Part shown: positions 50,672-59,380 of the stretch, piece by piece
Layout: every line of letters begins with the position of its first letter
Position numbering within the stretch: position 1 is the first letter of the stretch
Source: Streptomyces lanatus
GTDB taxonomy: Bacteria; Actinomycetota; Actinomycetes; Streptomycetales; Streptomycetaceae
Length of the DNA stretch: 64,000 bases
Reading direction: 5' to 3'
Assembly: GCF_014655715.1 (NCBI RefSeq)
Contig: NZ_BNBM01000015.1
Location: forward strand, 124,001-188,000
The notes under the pieces: generated by a model
Seen by the model: the letters and a program-made list of their open reading frames with translations, nothing else
Told to the model about the DNA's origin: nothing
The model's database searches: none
Made by a program: the position numbers and the translations under genes

Positions 50672-50920
50672 GTGACAAGCGGTGAAGAGAACGATCACGG
50701 GGAAAGCGGCGGCACCCCCGCCAACAACAGGCTGGCGATGGGGATGTCCTTGGGCATCTCCTTCGGCACGGCCATCGGACTCGTCCTGGGGATGACCGTC
50801 TTCGACCTGGGGCTCGGGCTCGCCCTGGGGATGTGCACGGGTCTCGCGATCGGCACCGCGATCGGGGCGAGCGCGGCGCGCGGCGGTGGCGGCGAACCGG
50901 AAGAGCAGGACGGCGCATAG
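50672..50920 (+). CDS. small Gly-rich two-helix membrane protein
   Basis: An 82-residue protein of unknown function. A hydrophilic start (residues 1-22) is followed by about 48 residues with regular small-residue spacing (GMSLGISFGTAIGLVLG and LGLALGMCTGLAIGTAIG). That pattern resembles glycine-zipper helices packed as a hairpin. A charged tail ends it. GTG 50672 has only a weak ribosome site. It follows azlD by 26 bases and may be co-transcribed. Confidence 0.6.
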   Translation: MTSGEENDHGESGGTPANNRLAMGMSLGISFGTAIGLVLGMTVFDLGLGLALGMCTGLAIGTAIGASAARGGGGEPEEQDGA

Positions 50921-50960
50921 TCGTCGGCCTTGTCAGTGGCGTTCGCTAGGGTCCCCGGCC

Positions 50961-51611
50961 ATGACCGACGCAGACTTCCTGACCACCACCCGCACCTTCT
51001 ACGACGCCATCGCCGAGGACTACGCGACCCTCTTCCAGGACGAGCTGGTGGGAAGGCCGCTGGAGCGGGCGCTCCTGACCATGTTCGCCGAACTCGTGGA
51101 AGGGGACGGCCCGGTCGCCGACCTCGGCTGCGGCCCCGGTCGCACGACCGCCCGCCTCGCCGGTCTCGGGCTGCCCGTGTTCGGGCTGGACCTGTCGGAG
51201 TCGATGCTCGCGATCGCCCGCCGCGAGAACCCGGGGCTGCGGTTCGAGCAGGGCTCGATGATGGAACTGGACCTGGAAGACGGGGCACTGGCCGGCGCGC
51301 TGTCCTTCTACTCCTCCATCCACACACCGGTGGACCGGCTGCCCGCCCTCTTCGCGGAGTTCCACCGTGTGCTGGCCCCGGGCGCGCCGCTGTTCGTCGC
51401 CTTCCAGGCCGGCGACGAACACCGGCACCACGACCGGCCCTTCGGCCACCCGGTCGCACTCACCTTCCAGCGGCGGCGGCCGGAGGACATGGTCGAGTTG
51501 CTGACGAGGGCCGGCTTCGCCCTCGTCTCCCGTACGGTCCGCGAGCCGGACCCGGCGCTGGACGAGACGGTCCCGCAGGCGTTCCTGATCGCCCGGAAAC
51601 CGGCGGCTTAA
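50961..51611 (+). CDS. class I SAM-dependent methyltransferase
   Basis: This 216-residue protein has the core VADLGCGPGRTTARLAGLG near residue 53 (motif I) and FGLDLSESMLAIARREN near 73. Next are GALSFYSSIHTP near 110 and a VLAPGAPLFVAFQ strand near 140. The fold is that of the UbiE/ubiquinone-type small-molecule methyltransferases. The substrate is unknown. ATG 50961 follows AGGG at 9 bases. Its last codon overlaps the end of the opposite KstD-like gene by 4 bases. Confidence 0.87.
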   Translation: MTDADFLTTTRTFYDAIAEDYATLFQDELVGRPLERALLTMFAELVEGDGPVADLGCGPGRTTARLAGLGLPVFGLDLSESMLAIARRENPGLRFEQGSMMELDLEDGALAGALSFYSSIHTPVDRLPALFAEFHRVLAPGAPLFVAFQAGDEHRHHDRPFGHPVALTFQRRRPEDMVELLTRAGFALVSRTVREPDPALDETVPQAFLIARKPAA

Positions 51612-53365
51612 AGGCTCCCCGCCAGGTCCCTCGCCGCGATGTACCCGAACGTCATCGCCGGCCCGATCGTCGAGCCCGCGCCCGCATAGCTGTGCCCCAT
51701 GACGGCCGCGCTCGCGTTGCCCGCGGCGTACAGGCCCCGGATGACGGAGCCGTCCTCCCGCAGTACCCGGGCGCGGGCGTCCGTGACGAGGCCGCCCTTG
51801 GTGCCGAGGTCGCCGGGGACGATACGGAAGGCGTGGTACGGGGGCAGCCAGAGCGGGGCGAGGCAGGAGTTGGGCAGCACGGACGGGTCCGTGTAGTAGT
51901 GGTCGTAGGCGCTGTCGCCCCGATGGAAGTCGGGGTCCTTCCCTTTCAGGGACTGCGAGTTGAAGCGGTCCACCGTGGTGCGCAGGGCCGCCGCCGGGAC
52001 GCCGATCGAGCCGGCGAGCGCATCCAGGGTCCAGGCCTTGTGCGCGGTGCCCGAGGCGTACCAGTCGGCGGGCAGCGGCAGGGCCGGCAGGACGTCCTTG
52101 AAGAGGTAGCGGTTGCGGTAGTTCTGGTCGACGATCAGCCAGGACGGGATGGCGGGGTCGGTGCCGTTGACGTCGTACATGGTGTGGACGACGTCGCTGT
52201 AGGGCGCGGCCTCGTTGACGAAGCGGGTGCCGCCGGCGTCGATCAGCAGGCCGCCGGGGAGGGTGCGTTCGGCCAGGCAGAAGTACGGCTGGCCGGGAAC
52301 CGGGATCGCGGGGCCCCACCAGGCGTCGTCCATGAGGCCGAGGGCGGCGCCCAGACGCTGACCGGCCCGGATGCCGTCGCCGGTGTTCTCCTTCGCGCCG
52401 ACCGTCCAGTCCGTGCCGATGGGCTGGCGCTGGTACTGCGCGCGCATCGCCGCGTTGTGCTCGAAGCCACCCGAGCCGACGATGACGCCGCGGCGGGCGC
52501 GAACCAGGCCGGGAGCACCGTCCCGGGTGACGACCGCTCCGCTCACGGCACCGCCCTCGACATACAGGTCGCTCAGCGGTGTGCCGAGCCACACGGGCAC
52601 CCCGGCCGAGCGCAGCCCCAGTCGCAGCCCGGCCGCCAGCGACTGCCCCATGGTCAGCGGCTTCTCCCCGCGCAGCGCCGCCGCCGTGCCCCGCGCGAGG
52701 CACTCCGCGGCCACCGCGGCCCCCTTGAGGTTCACCGCGGCCAGGGCGAGCCACTTGTAGTCGGCGCTGAAGACGACCATGCCGGCGGGCACGTCCATGT
52801 ACGGCGGGTTCAGCCGGGCAAGTTCGGCGCCCAGGAGGTTGCCGTCGAGCTGGTCGGGCTCGACGGAGCGACCGTTCGGCAGGCCGCCTGGCAGCTCGGG
52901 GTAGTAGTCGCTGTACCCCTCCATCCAGCGGAAGCGCAGGGGGCTGCTCGCCATGACGAAGGAGAGCATCGCCGGGCCGTGGGCGAGGAAGGCCCGCTGC
53001 CGGTCGGCGGGCACGTCCGGGCCGACGACGGCGGCGAGATAGGCGGCGGCCTTCGCTGGGGTGTCCGGTACGCCCGCCGCGAGCAGCACGGAGTTGTTGG
53101 GGATCCAGATCCCGGCGCCGGACCGGGCGGCGGATCCGCCGAAGGTGGGCGCCTTCTCCAGCACCACACAGCTCAGGCCCTGCCGGGCGGCGGTGAGCGC
53201 GGCGGTCATGCCGGCGGCCCCGGAGCCGACGACCACGACGTCGTACGTGCCGAGCAGGGGCAGGTCGGCCGCGTGGGCGGCGGTGAGCCCGAGGGAGGCC
53301 GTGACCGTGCCCGCGGCACCGGCGGCGAGGACGTGTCTTCGGGAAGGGTGCGCGCTGATGGTCAT
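51608..53365 (-). CDS. KstD-like FAD flavoprotein with Tat signal
   Basis: This 585-residue protein resembles 3-ketosteroid delta-1-dehydrogenases and other fumarate-reductase-type flavoproteins. It begins with a twin-arginine-like signal (SRRHVLAAGAAG). FAD binding follows near residue 40 (VVVVGSGAAGMTAA) with the KstD-like GGSAARSGAGIWIPNN. The C-terminal GLYAAGNASAAVMGHSYAGAG and STIGPAMTFGYIAA is almost diagnostic for KstD. The steroid-specific Tyr residues cannot be checked by eye. It is divergent from a LysR regulator 276 bases away, so a ring-compound inducer is likely. GGGAGC lies 8 bases before ATG 53365; longer readings of the frame overlap the LysR leader. Confidence 0.85.
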   Translation of the reverse strand: MTISAHPSRRHVLAAGAAGTVTASLGLTAAHAADLPLLGTYDVVVVGSGAAGMTAALTAARQGLSCVVLEKAPTFGGSAARSGAGIWIPNNSVLLAAGVPDTPAKAAAYLAAVVGPDVPADRQRAFLAHGPAMLSFVMASSPLRFRWMEGYSDYYPELPGGLPNGRSVEPDQLDGNLLGAELARLNPPYMDVPAGMVVFSADYKWLALAAVNLKGAAVAAECLARGTAAALRGEKPLTMGQSLAAGLRLGLRSAGVPVWLGTPLSDLYVEGGAVSGAVVTRDGAPGLVRARRGVIVGSGGFEHNAAMRAQYQRQPIGTDWTVGAKENTGDGIRAGQRLGAALGLMDDAWWGPAIPVPGQPYFCLAERTLPGGLLIDAGGTRFVNEAAPYSDVVHTMYDVNGTDPAIPSWLIVDQNYRNRYLFKDVLPALPLPADWYASGTAHKAWTLDALAGSIGVPAAALRTTVDRFNSQSLKGKDPDFHRGDSAYDHYYTDPSVLPNSCLAPLWLPPYHAFRIVPGDLGTKGGLVTDARARVLREDGSVIRGLYAAGNASAAVMGHSYAGAGSTIGPAMTFGYIAARDLAGSL

Positions 53366-53600
53366 GGGCCAGCTCCCGCCTGGACGGCTCCGCATTTCTG
53401 AGGGTGTGTCAGAAATGCGAATGTGACGCGGATGCCTTGTGAAGTCAAGCGCGGAGCACGGCAGTTGACGTGCGACATGCGCGGTGGGTCGGCACCCGCC
53501 CCCCTCCCCCGCCATGGTCCGGACTCCGGCGGAGGCGAGGAGCGGGTTGCCGCCCGGGCCCTTCCGAAATCGTCGTCCATCGGGCAAAGCCCAGTCAATC

Positions 53601-53636
53601 CTTGGGATTTGTCATCGGACCCAAGCATTAACTTGG
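53601..53636 (+). promoter_or_regulatory. CTTGG/CCAAG repeats before the LysR gene
   Basis: CTTGG (53601-53605), CCAAG (53621-53625) and CTTGG (53632-53636) form overlapping inverted repeats. The last pair, CCAAG-N6-CTTGG, ends in the GGAGG ribosome site of the LysR gene. It could be the autoregulatory LysR site or a hairpin that covers the ribosome site. Confidence 0.4.
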
Positions 53637-53641
53637 AGGTC

Positions 53642-54535
53642 ATGACCCTCGATGACCTACGGGTGTTCGTGGCCGTGTGCCGGGCCGGAAGTCTCAGCGC
53701 GGTGGCGCGGGAGCTGGGCTGCACCCAGTCCGCGGTGAGCCAGCATGTGAAACGGCTGGAGCGGGAGACCGGCGTCGCCCTGCTGGAGCGCCAGCCCCGG
53801 GGCGTGGTGCCCACGCAGGCGGGGCGGGTGCTGGAGGCGGCCGCCGCCGAGGGGATATCCGGGCTGGACCTCGCGGTACGACAGCTGCGGGATCTCCTCG
53901 ACGGCGACAGCGGGTCCGTACGGGTGGCGACGGGGGCGACGACCGTACGGCACTTCATGTCGGAGGCCGTCGTCGCGTACCGGCGCCGCCATCCCCGGGT
54001 CAACCTGGAGTTCCGCACGGTCAGTTCGGGCCGGGGCAGCTTCGACGCGCTCGCCGACGGCACGCTCGACCTGGCCTGGATCACCCTCGGCCCGCCGGTG
54101 CGCGGTATCGAGCAGCGGCCGGTGGTGGAGTTGCCGTGGGTCCTCGCGGTACGGGCCGACGATCCGCTGGCCCTGCGGCCGTACGTCGACGCCGGCACCG
54201 ATCTGGCGGACGTACGGCTGATCCGGCTGCCGCCGAACTCGGCCTCGGCGGCTCATCTGGACGCCGCCTGCGCCGAGTCGGGCGTCCGGTTCGCGCACGA
54301 CACGAGCGTCGCCGACTGGGACACGGCGCTGCTGCTGGCCGAGCTGGGGGTCGGGCGGGCGGTGGTGCCCGCGCTGCCGGGGCTGCGGGTGCCCGGCGAC
54401 GGCGATCTGCGGCTCGTCCCCGTCCCCGGGCTGCGGCCGCTGCCGGTCGGCTGGGCCGTGCGCCGCTGGGAGGCGCTCAGCCCGCCGGCGCGGGCCTTCG
54501 CGGACCTGGTGGAGAGCTGTCGCACCCGGCCCTGA
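53642..54535 (+). CDS. LysR-family transcriptional regulator
   Basis: This 297-residue activator/repressor starts directly with the winged helix-turn-helix (MTLDDLRVFVAVCRAGSLSA, then SQHVKRLERETG and PRGVVPTQAG). The effector-binding half (about residues 88-295) is of the periplasmic-binding-protein type, with VRVATGATTVRHF and ELGVGRAVVPALPG. GGAGG lies 3-4 bases before ATG 53642; upstream open frame is not used. It is divergent from the KstD-like gene, its likely target. It ends 4 bases before the end of the XylF-like gene. Confidence 0.92.
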   Translation: MTLDDLRVFVAVCRAGSLSAVARELGCTQSAVSQHVKRLERETGVALLERQPRGVVPTQAGRVLEAAAAEGISGLDLAVRQLRDLLDGDSGSVRVATGATTVRHFMSEAVVAYRRRHPRVNLEFRTVSSGRGSFDALADGTLDLAWITLGPPVRGIEQRPVVELPWVLAVRADDPLALRPYVDAGTDLADVRLIRLPPNSASAAHLDAACAESGVRFAHDTSVADWDTALLLAELGVGRAVVPALPGLRVPGDGDLRLVPVPGLRPLPVGWAVRRWEALSPPARAFADLVESCRTRP

Positions 54536-54539
54536 GCGG

Positions 54540-55676
54540 CTACTTCAGTCCGATCGCCGCGCAGTCCGCCGCGTACTCGGGGGTGCAGATCTGGTCGGCG
54601 GTGTAGACGCCGTCCCGGATCACCGTCTCCTCGATGTTGTTCTTCGTGAGGGCGACCACCGACACCAGCTGTGCCGGGATGTCGTCCTGGGTGGGGCTGT
54701 CGACCGAGTCCTGGGTGAGCGCGTCGAACTCGATGTCGCGGCCCTGGACCTTGTACACGGCCATCTTCGCGGCGTTGGTCGCCTCGAGCAGGAAGGACTT
54801 GTACACGGTCATGAACTGCTCGCCCGAGACGACCCGCTGCACCGCGTCCAGGTTCGCGTCCTGCCCGGTCACCGGCGGGATCTTGCTCGCGCCCGCCTCC
54901 TTGAAGGCCTTGATGACACCGTCCGCCAAGCCGTCGCTCGCCGAATAGACGGCGGCGATGTTGCCGATGCCGACGGAGGCGATCGCCTTCTTCATGTTGG
55001 CCTGGGCGGCCTCGGGCGACCACTTGTCGGTGTCGTACTTCTTGACGATGTTCACCTGGCCGTCGAGCTCGCCGAGGGCGCCCTTCTTGACCAGTCCCGT
55101 GTTCGGGTCGGCGGGGTCGCCGTTCATCATGACGACCTTGCTCGTCGCGGCCTTGGAGCCGAGGTCCTCGACGAGGGAGCGGCCCTGGACCTCGCCGACG
55201 AGTTCGTTGTCGTGGGAGACATAGGCGTCGATGGGCCCCTGGGCCAGACGGTCGTAGGCGATGACCGGAATGCCGGCGTCCTTCGCCTTCTGCACATCCG
55301 ACGCGATGGCCTTGGAGTCCAGCGCGTCCACCAGGATGACGTCCACCTCGTCGGAGATCATCTGCTGGAACTGCCGGCTCTGCTTCTCGGGGCTCGCCTC
55401 GGCGTTGGCGTAGACGACCTTGCCCTTGTTCTTGGTGAGCGTGCCGACTTCCTTCTTGATGAGCGGGTAGTCGAACTTCTCGAAACGTGCCGTGTCCTTG
55501 TCGGGCAGCAGCAGTCCCACCGTGATGTCGTCCCCCTTCTCCGGCGCTGCCGAGCTGTCACCGCCTCCGATGCCGTCGATGACACCGCAGGCGGTGAGCG
55601 ACAGGGCCGAGGCGCAGGCCAGGAGGGCCGTGCCTATGCGGTGCGCGGGGGAGGTGTGGGGGGTACGAGCGTTCAC
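54540..55676 (-). CDS. XylF-like sugar-binding lipoprotein, no transporter partners
   Basis: This is a 378-residue periplasmic-binding-type lipoprotein. The lipobox LTAC is near residue 28, after a signal peptide. The mature part has the sugar-binding fold of the ribose/xylose type: DDITVGLLLPDKDTARFEK, VYANAEASPEKQSRQFQQMI, VDVILVDALDSKAIASDV, VIAYDRLAQGPIDAYVSHDN and PVTGQDANLDAVQ. These are hallmarks of XylF. The usual ATPase (XylG) and permease (XylH) genes are absent from both sides, so it is an orphan or serves a transporter elsewhere, or a sensor. GTG 55676 has AAGG upstream. The leader holds the inverted repeat listed next. Confidence 0.9.
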   Translation of the reverse strand: MNARTPHTSPAHRIGTALLACASALSLTACGVIDGIGGGDSSAAPEKGDDITVGLLLPDKDTARFEKFDYPLIKKEVGTLTKNKGKVVYANAEASPEKQSRQFQQMISDEVDVILVDALDSKAIASDVQKAKDAGIPVIAYDRLAQGPIDAYVSHDNELVGEVQGRSLVEDLGSKAATSKVVMMNGDPADPNTGLVKKGALGELDGQVNIVKKYDTDKWSPEAAQANMKKAIASVGIGNIAAVYSASDGLADGVIKAFKEAGASKIPPVTGQDANLDAVQRVVSGEQFMTVYKSFLLEATNAAKMAVYKVQGRDIEFDALTQDSVDSPTQDDIPAQLVSVVALTKNNIEETVIRDGVYTADQICTPEYAADCAAIGLK

Positions 55677-55756
55677 TACTGGGCCTTCCGAGCGGAGGAG
55701 CGGCGGTGCTACCCGGGTTGGCGGTAGCCAACGCGGGGACGCCATGTCACGTCAAG

Positions 55757-55782
55757 CGGTTGTCGTAACGAGAGTGCAACCG
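55757..55782 (-). promoter_or_regulatory. inverted repeat upstream of the XylF-like gene
   Basis: CGGTTG (55757-55762) and CAACCG (55777-55782) form a perfect inverted repeat with a 14-base spacer. It lies about 80 bases before the XylF-like start. The spacing is compatible with binding by a LacI- or ROK-type sugar repressor. None is encoded beside it. Confidence 0.35.
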
Positions 55783-55830
55783 TTTTCCGCGACGGTGCCC
55801 GCGAGGTGGTGATCGACGGCGGCCGAGCCG

Positions 55831-57774
55831 CTATCCACGGTCGGTGTCGCTCGTGTACAACCCCTCCACCTCCGCCGCGAAGTCCCGCATCACCGCTTCC
55901 CGGCGCAGCTTCATCGACGGGGTCAGATGGCCGTCCATCTCGGTGAAGTCCGTCGGCAGGATCGTGAAGCGGCGGATCGACTCCGGGCGGGACACCAGCT
56001 TGTTCGCCTCGTCGATGGCGCGTTGCAGGATCGCCTTCAACTCGTGGTCGTCCACGAGGAGTTCGGCGGGGACGGAGTGCTTGCCGTTCATCCGGCGCCA
56101 GTGCGTGACGCCGTCCATGTCCAGGGTGATCAGGGCGGAGACATAGGGGCGGCGGTCGCCGAGGACCATGCACTGGGAGATCAGCGGGTGCGAGCGCAGC
56201 CAGTTCTCCAGGGGCGCCGGGGCCACGCTCTTGCCGCCGGCCGTGATCAGCAGTTCCTTCTTGCGGCCGGTGATGGTGAGGTAGCCCTCGTCGTCGAGGG
56301 CGCCGATGTCTCCCGTGGGCAGCCAGCCGTCCGCGGCCGCCGGGACGACGCCGCCCGCGGCCGGGTCCCAGTAGCCGCGCAGCACCTGGTCACCGGCGAT
56401 GAGGATCTCGCCGTCGGCGGCGATACGGATACGGGTGCCGGGGAGCGGCCAACCGACCGTGCCCAGGCGGGGCTTGAGCGGCGGTGTCACCGTGGCCGCG
56501 CCCGTCGTCTCGGTCAGGCCGTAGCCCTCGTAGATCTCGATGCCCGCCCCGGCGTAGAAGGCGGCGAGGCGCCGGCCGAGGGGGGAGCCGCCGCAGATCG
56601 CGTACTTCACGCGGCCGCCCATCGCGTTGCGGATACGGCGGTAGACCAACGGGTCGTAGAAGGCGCGGGCCGTCTTCAGCGCCGCGCCCGGGCCCGATCC
56701 CGTGCCGCCCGCCTTGGCCTCCAGCGCCTCGCCGTAGCGCTCGGCCACCGATGCCGCGCGGTCGAAGGAGGAGACACGGCCGCCGGTCTCGGCCTTGGCG
56801 CGGGCTCTGTTGAAGACCTTCTCCAGCATGTAGGGGATGGTGAGGAGACAGGTGGGGCGGAATGCCGCCAGGTCGGGGAGGAGTTCCTCGGCCTTCAGAC
56901 TCGGCGCGTGGCCGAGGCGCACCCTGGCCCGAATGCACGCGACGGCCACCATGCGTCCGAAGACATGCGACATGGGCAGGAAGAGCAGCACCGAGGCCTC
57001 TTCGCTGGTCCGGGTCTTGAAGATCGGGTAGAGCAGTTCGACGGCGTTGTCCACCTCGGCGAAGAAATTTCCGTGGGTCAGGGCGCAGCCCTTGGGGCGG
57101 CCCGTCGTACCGGACGTGTAGATCAGCGTCGCCAGCGTGTCGGGCACCAGCATGCCCCGCCTGACGCCCACCTCCCCGTCCGGCTGCTGCGCGCCGAGCT
57201 CGCCCAGCCGCTCGACGTGGCCCTTGTCCATCACCCACATGTGCCGCAGATCGGGTACCCGGTCCAGCTCGGGGCCGAGGGCGGCCGCCTGGGCACTGGT
57301 CTCGGTGACCAGGGCCACCGCGCCGGAGTCCTGGAGGATCCAACGCGTCTGGAAGACGGAGGAGGTGGGGTAGACCGGCACCGTCACCAGCCCGGCCGCC
57401 CATGCCGCGAAGTCGAGCAGCGTCCACTCATAGACCGTGCGGGCCATGATCGCGATCCGGTCGCCGGGCATCATCCCCTCGGCGATCAACCCCTTCGCCA
57501 CCGCCTGCACCTGCTCGGCGAACTGAGCCGCCGTCACATCCACCCACCGCCCGTCCTCCGCCCTGCGGCTGAGCACCACGGCGTCGGGTGCGGCGGCCGC
57601 GTTGTCGAACGGCAGATCCCCGAGGGAGCCATGGGTCACCGACGGCGCGAACGGCGGTACGTACGCCTCCCGCACGACACCGTCCAGCCGCCGTGTCTCG
57701 GGCTGTACGAGGTTCGGGCCGGGGGCGTCGTCGTAGGCGGCCGAGGGGGCGAAGGACGGAAGCGAGGTCGACAC
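55831..57774 (-). CDS. long-chain fatty acid CoA ligase (AMP-binding)
   Basis: This 647-residue adenylate-forming enzyme activates fatty acids to acyl-CoA. Core motifs are IYTSGTTGRPKGCALTHGN near residue 210 (P-loop A3), YEGYGLTETTGAATV near 420 (A5), TGDIGALDDEGYLTITGRKKE near 500 (A7/A8) and the Lys region in the last 100 residues. Length and pattern fit FadD15-like ligases of actinobacteria. GTG 57774 has AGGAG 6 bases upstream; ATG 57822 would add 16 residues. It is next to a thiolase and a FabG4/HtdX pair, so acyl-CoA metabolism is likely the common theme. Confidence 0.92.
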   Translation of the reverse strand: MSTSLPSFAPSAAYDDAPGPNLVQPETRRLDGVVREAYVPPFAPSVTHGSLGDLPFDNAAAAPDAVVLSRRAEDGRWVDVTAAQFAEQVQAVAKGLIAEGMMPGDRIAIMARTVYEWTLLDFAAWAAGLVTVPVYPTSSVFQTRWILQDSGAVALVTETSAQAAALGPELDRVPDLRHMWVMDKGHVERLGELGAQQPDGEVGVRRGMLVPDTLATLIYTSGTTGRPKGCALTHGNFFAEVDNAVELLYPIFKTRTSEEASVLLFLPMSHVFGRMVAVACIRARVRLGHAPSLKAEELLPDLAAFRPTCLLTIPYMLEKVFNRARAKAETGGRVSSFDRAASVAERYGEALEAKAGGTGSGPGAALKTARAFYDPLVYRRIRNAMGGRVKYAICGGSPLGRRLAAFYAGAGIEIYEGYGLTETTGAATVTPPLKPRLGTVGWPLPGTRIRIAADGEILIAGDQVLRGYWDPAAGGVVPAAADGWLPTGDIGALDDEGYLTITGRKKELLITAGGKSVAPAPLENWLRSHPLISQCMVLGDRRPYVSALITLDMDGVTHWRRMNGKHSVPAELLVDDHELKAILQRAIDEANKLVSRPESIRRFTILPTDFTEMDGHLTPSMKLRREAVMRDFAAEVEGLYTSDTDRG

Positions 57775-58010
57775 GGGCGGCTCCTGCGACGGGCTTGCAG
57801 CGGAGAAAACTGCTTGCTGCATGAGGTACGTGCCTCGCGCACCATGGCGTTCACCTGCGGAGGCCTGCGGAAAGGGGTTACCGCTGGTTAGGCAGGTGAT
57901 CGTACGGCTCGCGCGTGTGGGGGTTGTGCGGGTTCGGCGGTGGTACGGAGCCGGGTATGTGCAACCTCGGGGGTTATGTGAGGGGTACTCAGCTTCGCCT
58001 CACCTGATCC

Positions 58011-59297
58011 TTACCTTCGCTCAAGGATCGCGGTCACCCCCTGCCCGCCGGCCGCGCACACCGAGATCAGCCCGCGCCCCGAACCCCCTTGCTCCGCCAG
58101 CGTCTTGGCCAGCGTCGCCACGATCCGCGCACCGGTCGCCGCGAAGGGATGACCGGTCGCCAGCGACGAGCCGGTGACATTCAGCCGAGCCCGCTCCACG
58201 GGGTCGAGCCCCCGCTTCTCCCACGCCGCCAGCGTGGCCAGCACCTGGGAGGCGAAGGCCTCATGGATCTCCACGAACTCGAAGTCGGCGAGGCCGAGCC
58301 CGGCACGCTCCAGCATGCGCGGGACAGCGTACGCCGGTGCCATCAGCAGCCCGTCCTCACCATCGGCGACATCACCCCGTACGAAGTCCACGGCCGCCGT
58401 CTCGTACGCCGTGAGGTAGGCCAGCGGCTCCAGCCCTCTGCGCTCCGCCCACTCCTCGCTCGCCAGCAGCACCACCGCCGCCCCGTCCGTCAGCGGCGTC
58501 GAATTGCCCGCCGTCATCGTCGGGTCGTCCCTGTCCAGGCCGAACACCGGCTTCAGCCCGGCGAGTTTCTCCGGTGTCGAACCGGGCCGCAGATTCTGGT
58601 CCCGCTCCAGACCCCGGAAGGGCACGACCAGGTCCTGGAAGAAGCCGCGTTCGTACGCCGCAGCCAACCGCCGATGGCTCGTCGCCGCCAACTCGTCCTG
58701 CGCCTCCCGGGAAACGCCCCAGGCACGGGCCGTGACGGCGGCGTGCTCGCCCATGGAGAGCCCGGTGCGCGGCTCGGCGTTGCGGGGGATGTCCGGGACG
58801 AGGTGGGACGGCCGCACCCGGGCCAGCGCCCTGACCCGCCCGCCCAGCGACTTGGCCCGCCGCGCCTCCAGCAGGATGCGACGCAGCTCGTCATTGACGC
58901 CGAGGGGCGCGTCGCTCGCCGTGTCCGCGCCACCCGCGATCGCCGACTCGGTCTGACCGAGCGCGATCTTGTTCGCGGCGGCGATGACGGCCTGAAGTCC
59001 GGTGCCACAGGCCTGCTGGATGTCGTACGCGGGCGTACGCGCGTCCAGCTTCGAGCCGAGCACGGTCTCGCGGGCGAGATTGAAGTCACGGCTGTGCTTC
59101 AGCACCGCCCCGGCGACCAGCTCACCGACCATGCCCGGATCGCCCAGCCCGTACCGCTCGACCAGGCCGTCGACCACCGCCGTGAGCATGTCCTGGTTGG
59201 ACGCGGTGGCGTACGGGCCGTCGGAGCGGGCAAACGGAATACGGGTGCCGCCGATGACCGCCACGCGCCGGACCGCCGGCGCCAACAGGGAGCTCAT
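58011..59297 (-). CDS. acetyl-CoA acyltransferase (FadA2-like thiolase)
   Basis: This 428-residue thiolase has all active-site parts. The nucleophilic Cys is in DIQQACGTGLQAV near residue 93, the His in EIHEAFASQ near 340, GHPFAATGARI near 385, and the second Cys in SVCAAGGQG near the end. It is longer than biosynthetic thiolases (about 390) and like mycobacterial FadA2. It is divergent from the fabG4-htdX pair, 83 bases away. That is the same arrangement as in Mycobacterium (FadA2 opposite FabG4 and HtdX). GGAGAGG lies 6 bases before ATG 59297; a GTG two codons upstream is less likely. Confidence 0.93.
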   Translation of the reverse strand: MSSLLAPAVRRVAVIGGTRIPFARSDGPYATASNQDMLTAVVDGLVERYGLGDPGMVGELVAGAVLKHSRDFNLARETVLGSKLDARTPAYDIQQACGTGLQAVIAAANKIALGQTESAIAGGADTASDAPLGVNDELRRILLEARRAKSLGGRVRALARVRPSHLVPDIPRNAEPRTGLSMGEHAAVTARAWGVSREAQDELAATSHRRLAAAYERGFFQDLVVPFRGLERDQNLRPGSTPEKLAGLKPVFGLDRDDPTMTAGNSTPLTDGAAVVLLASEEWAERRGLEPLAYLTAYETAAVDFVRGDVADGEDGLLMAPAYAVPRMLERAGLGLADFEFVEIHEAFASQVLATLAAWEKRGLDPVERARLNVTGSSLATGHPFAATGARIVATLAKTLAEQGGSGRGLISVCAAGGQGVTAILERR

Positions 59298-59380
59298 CTC
59301 CACCCTCTCCTCACCTCCACCATGGACTTACCTCGGGTAACCTTACTCCGGAGTCAGTACCGGAGCACTGGGAGTGGCAC

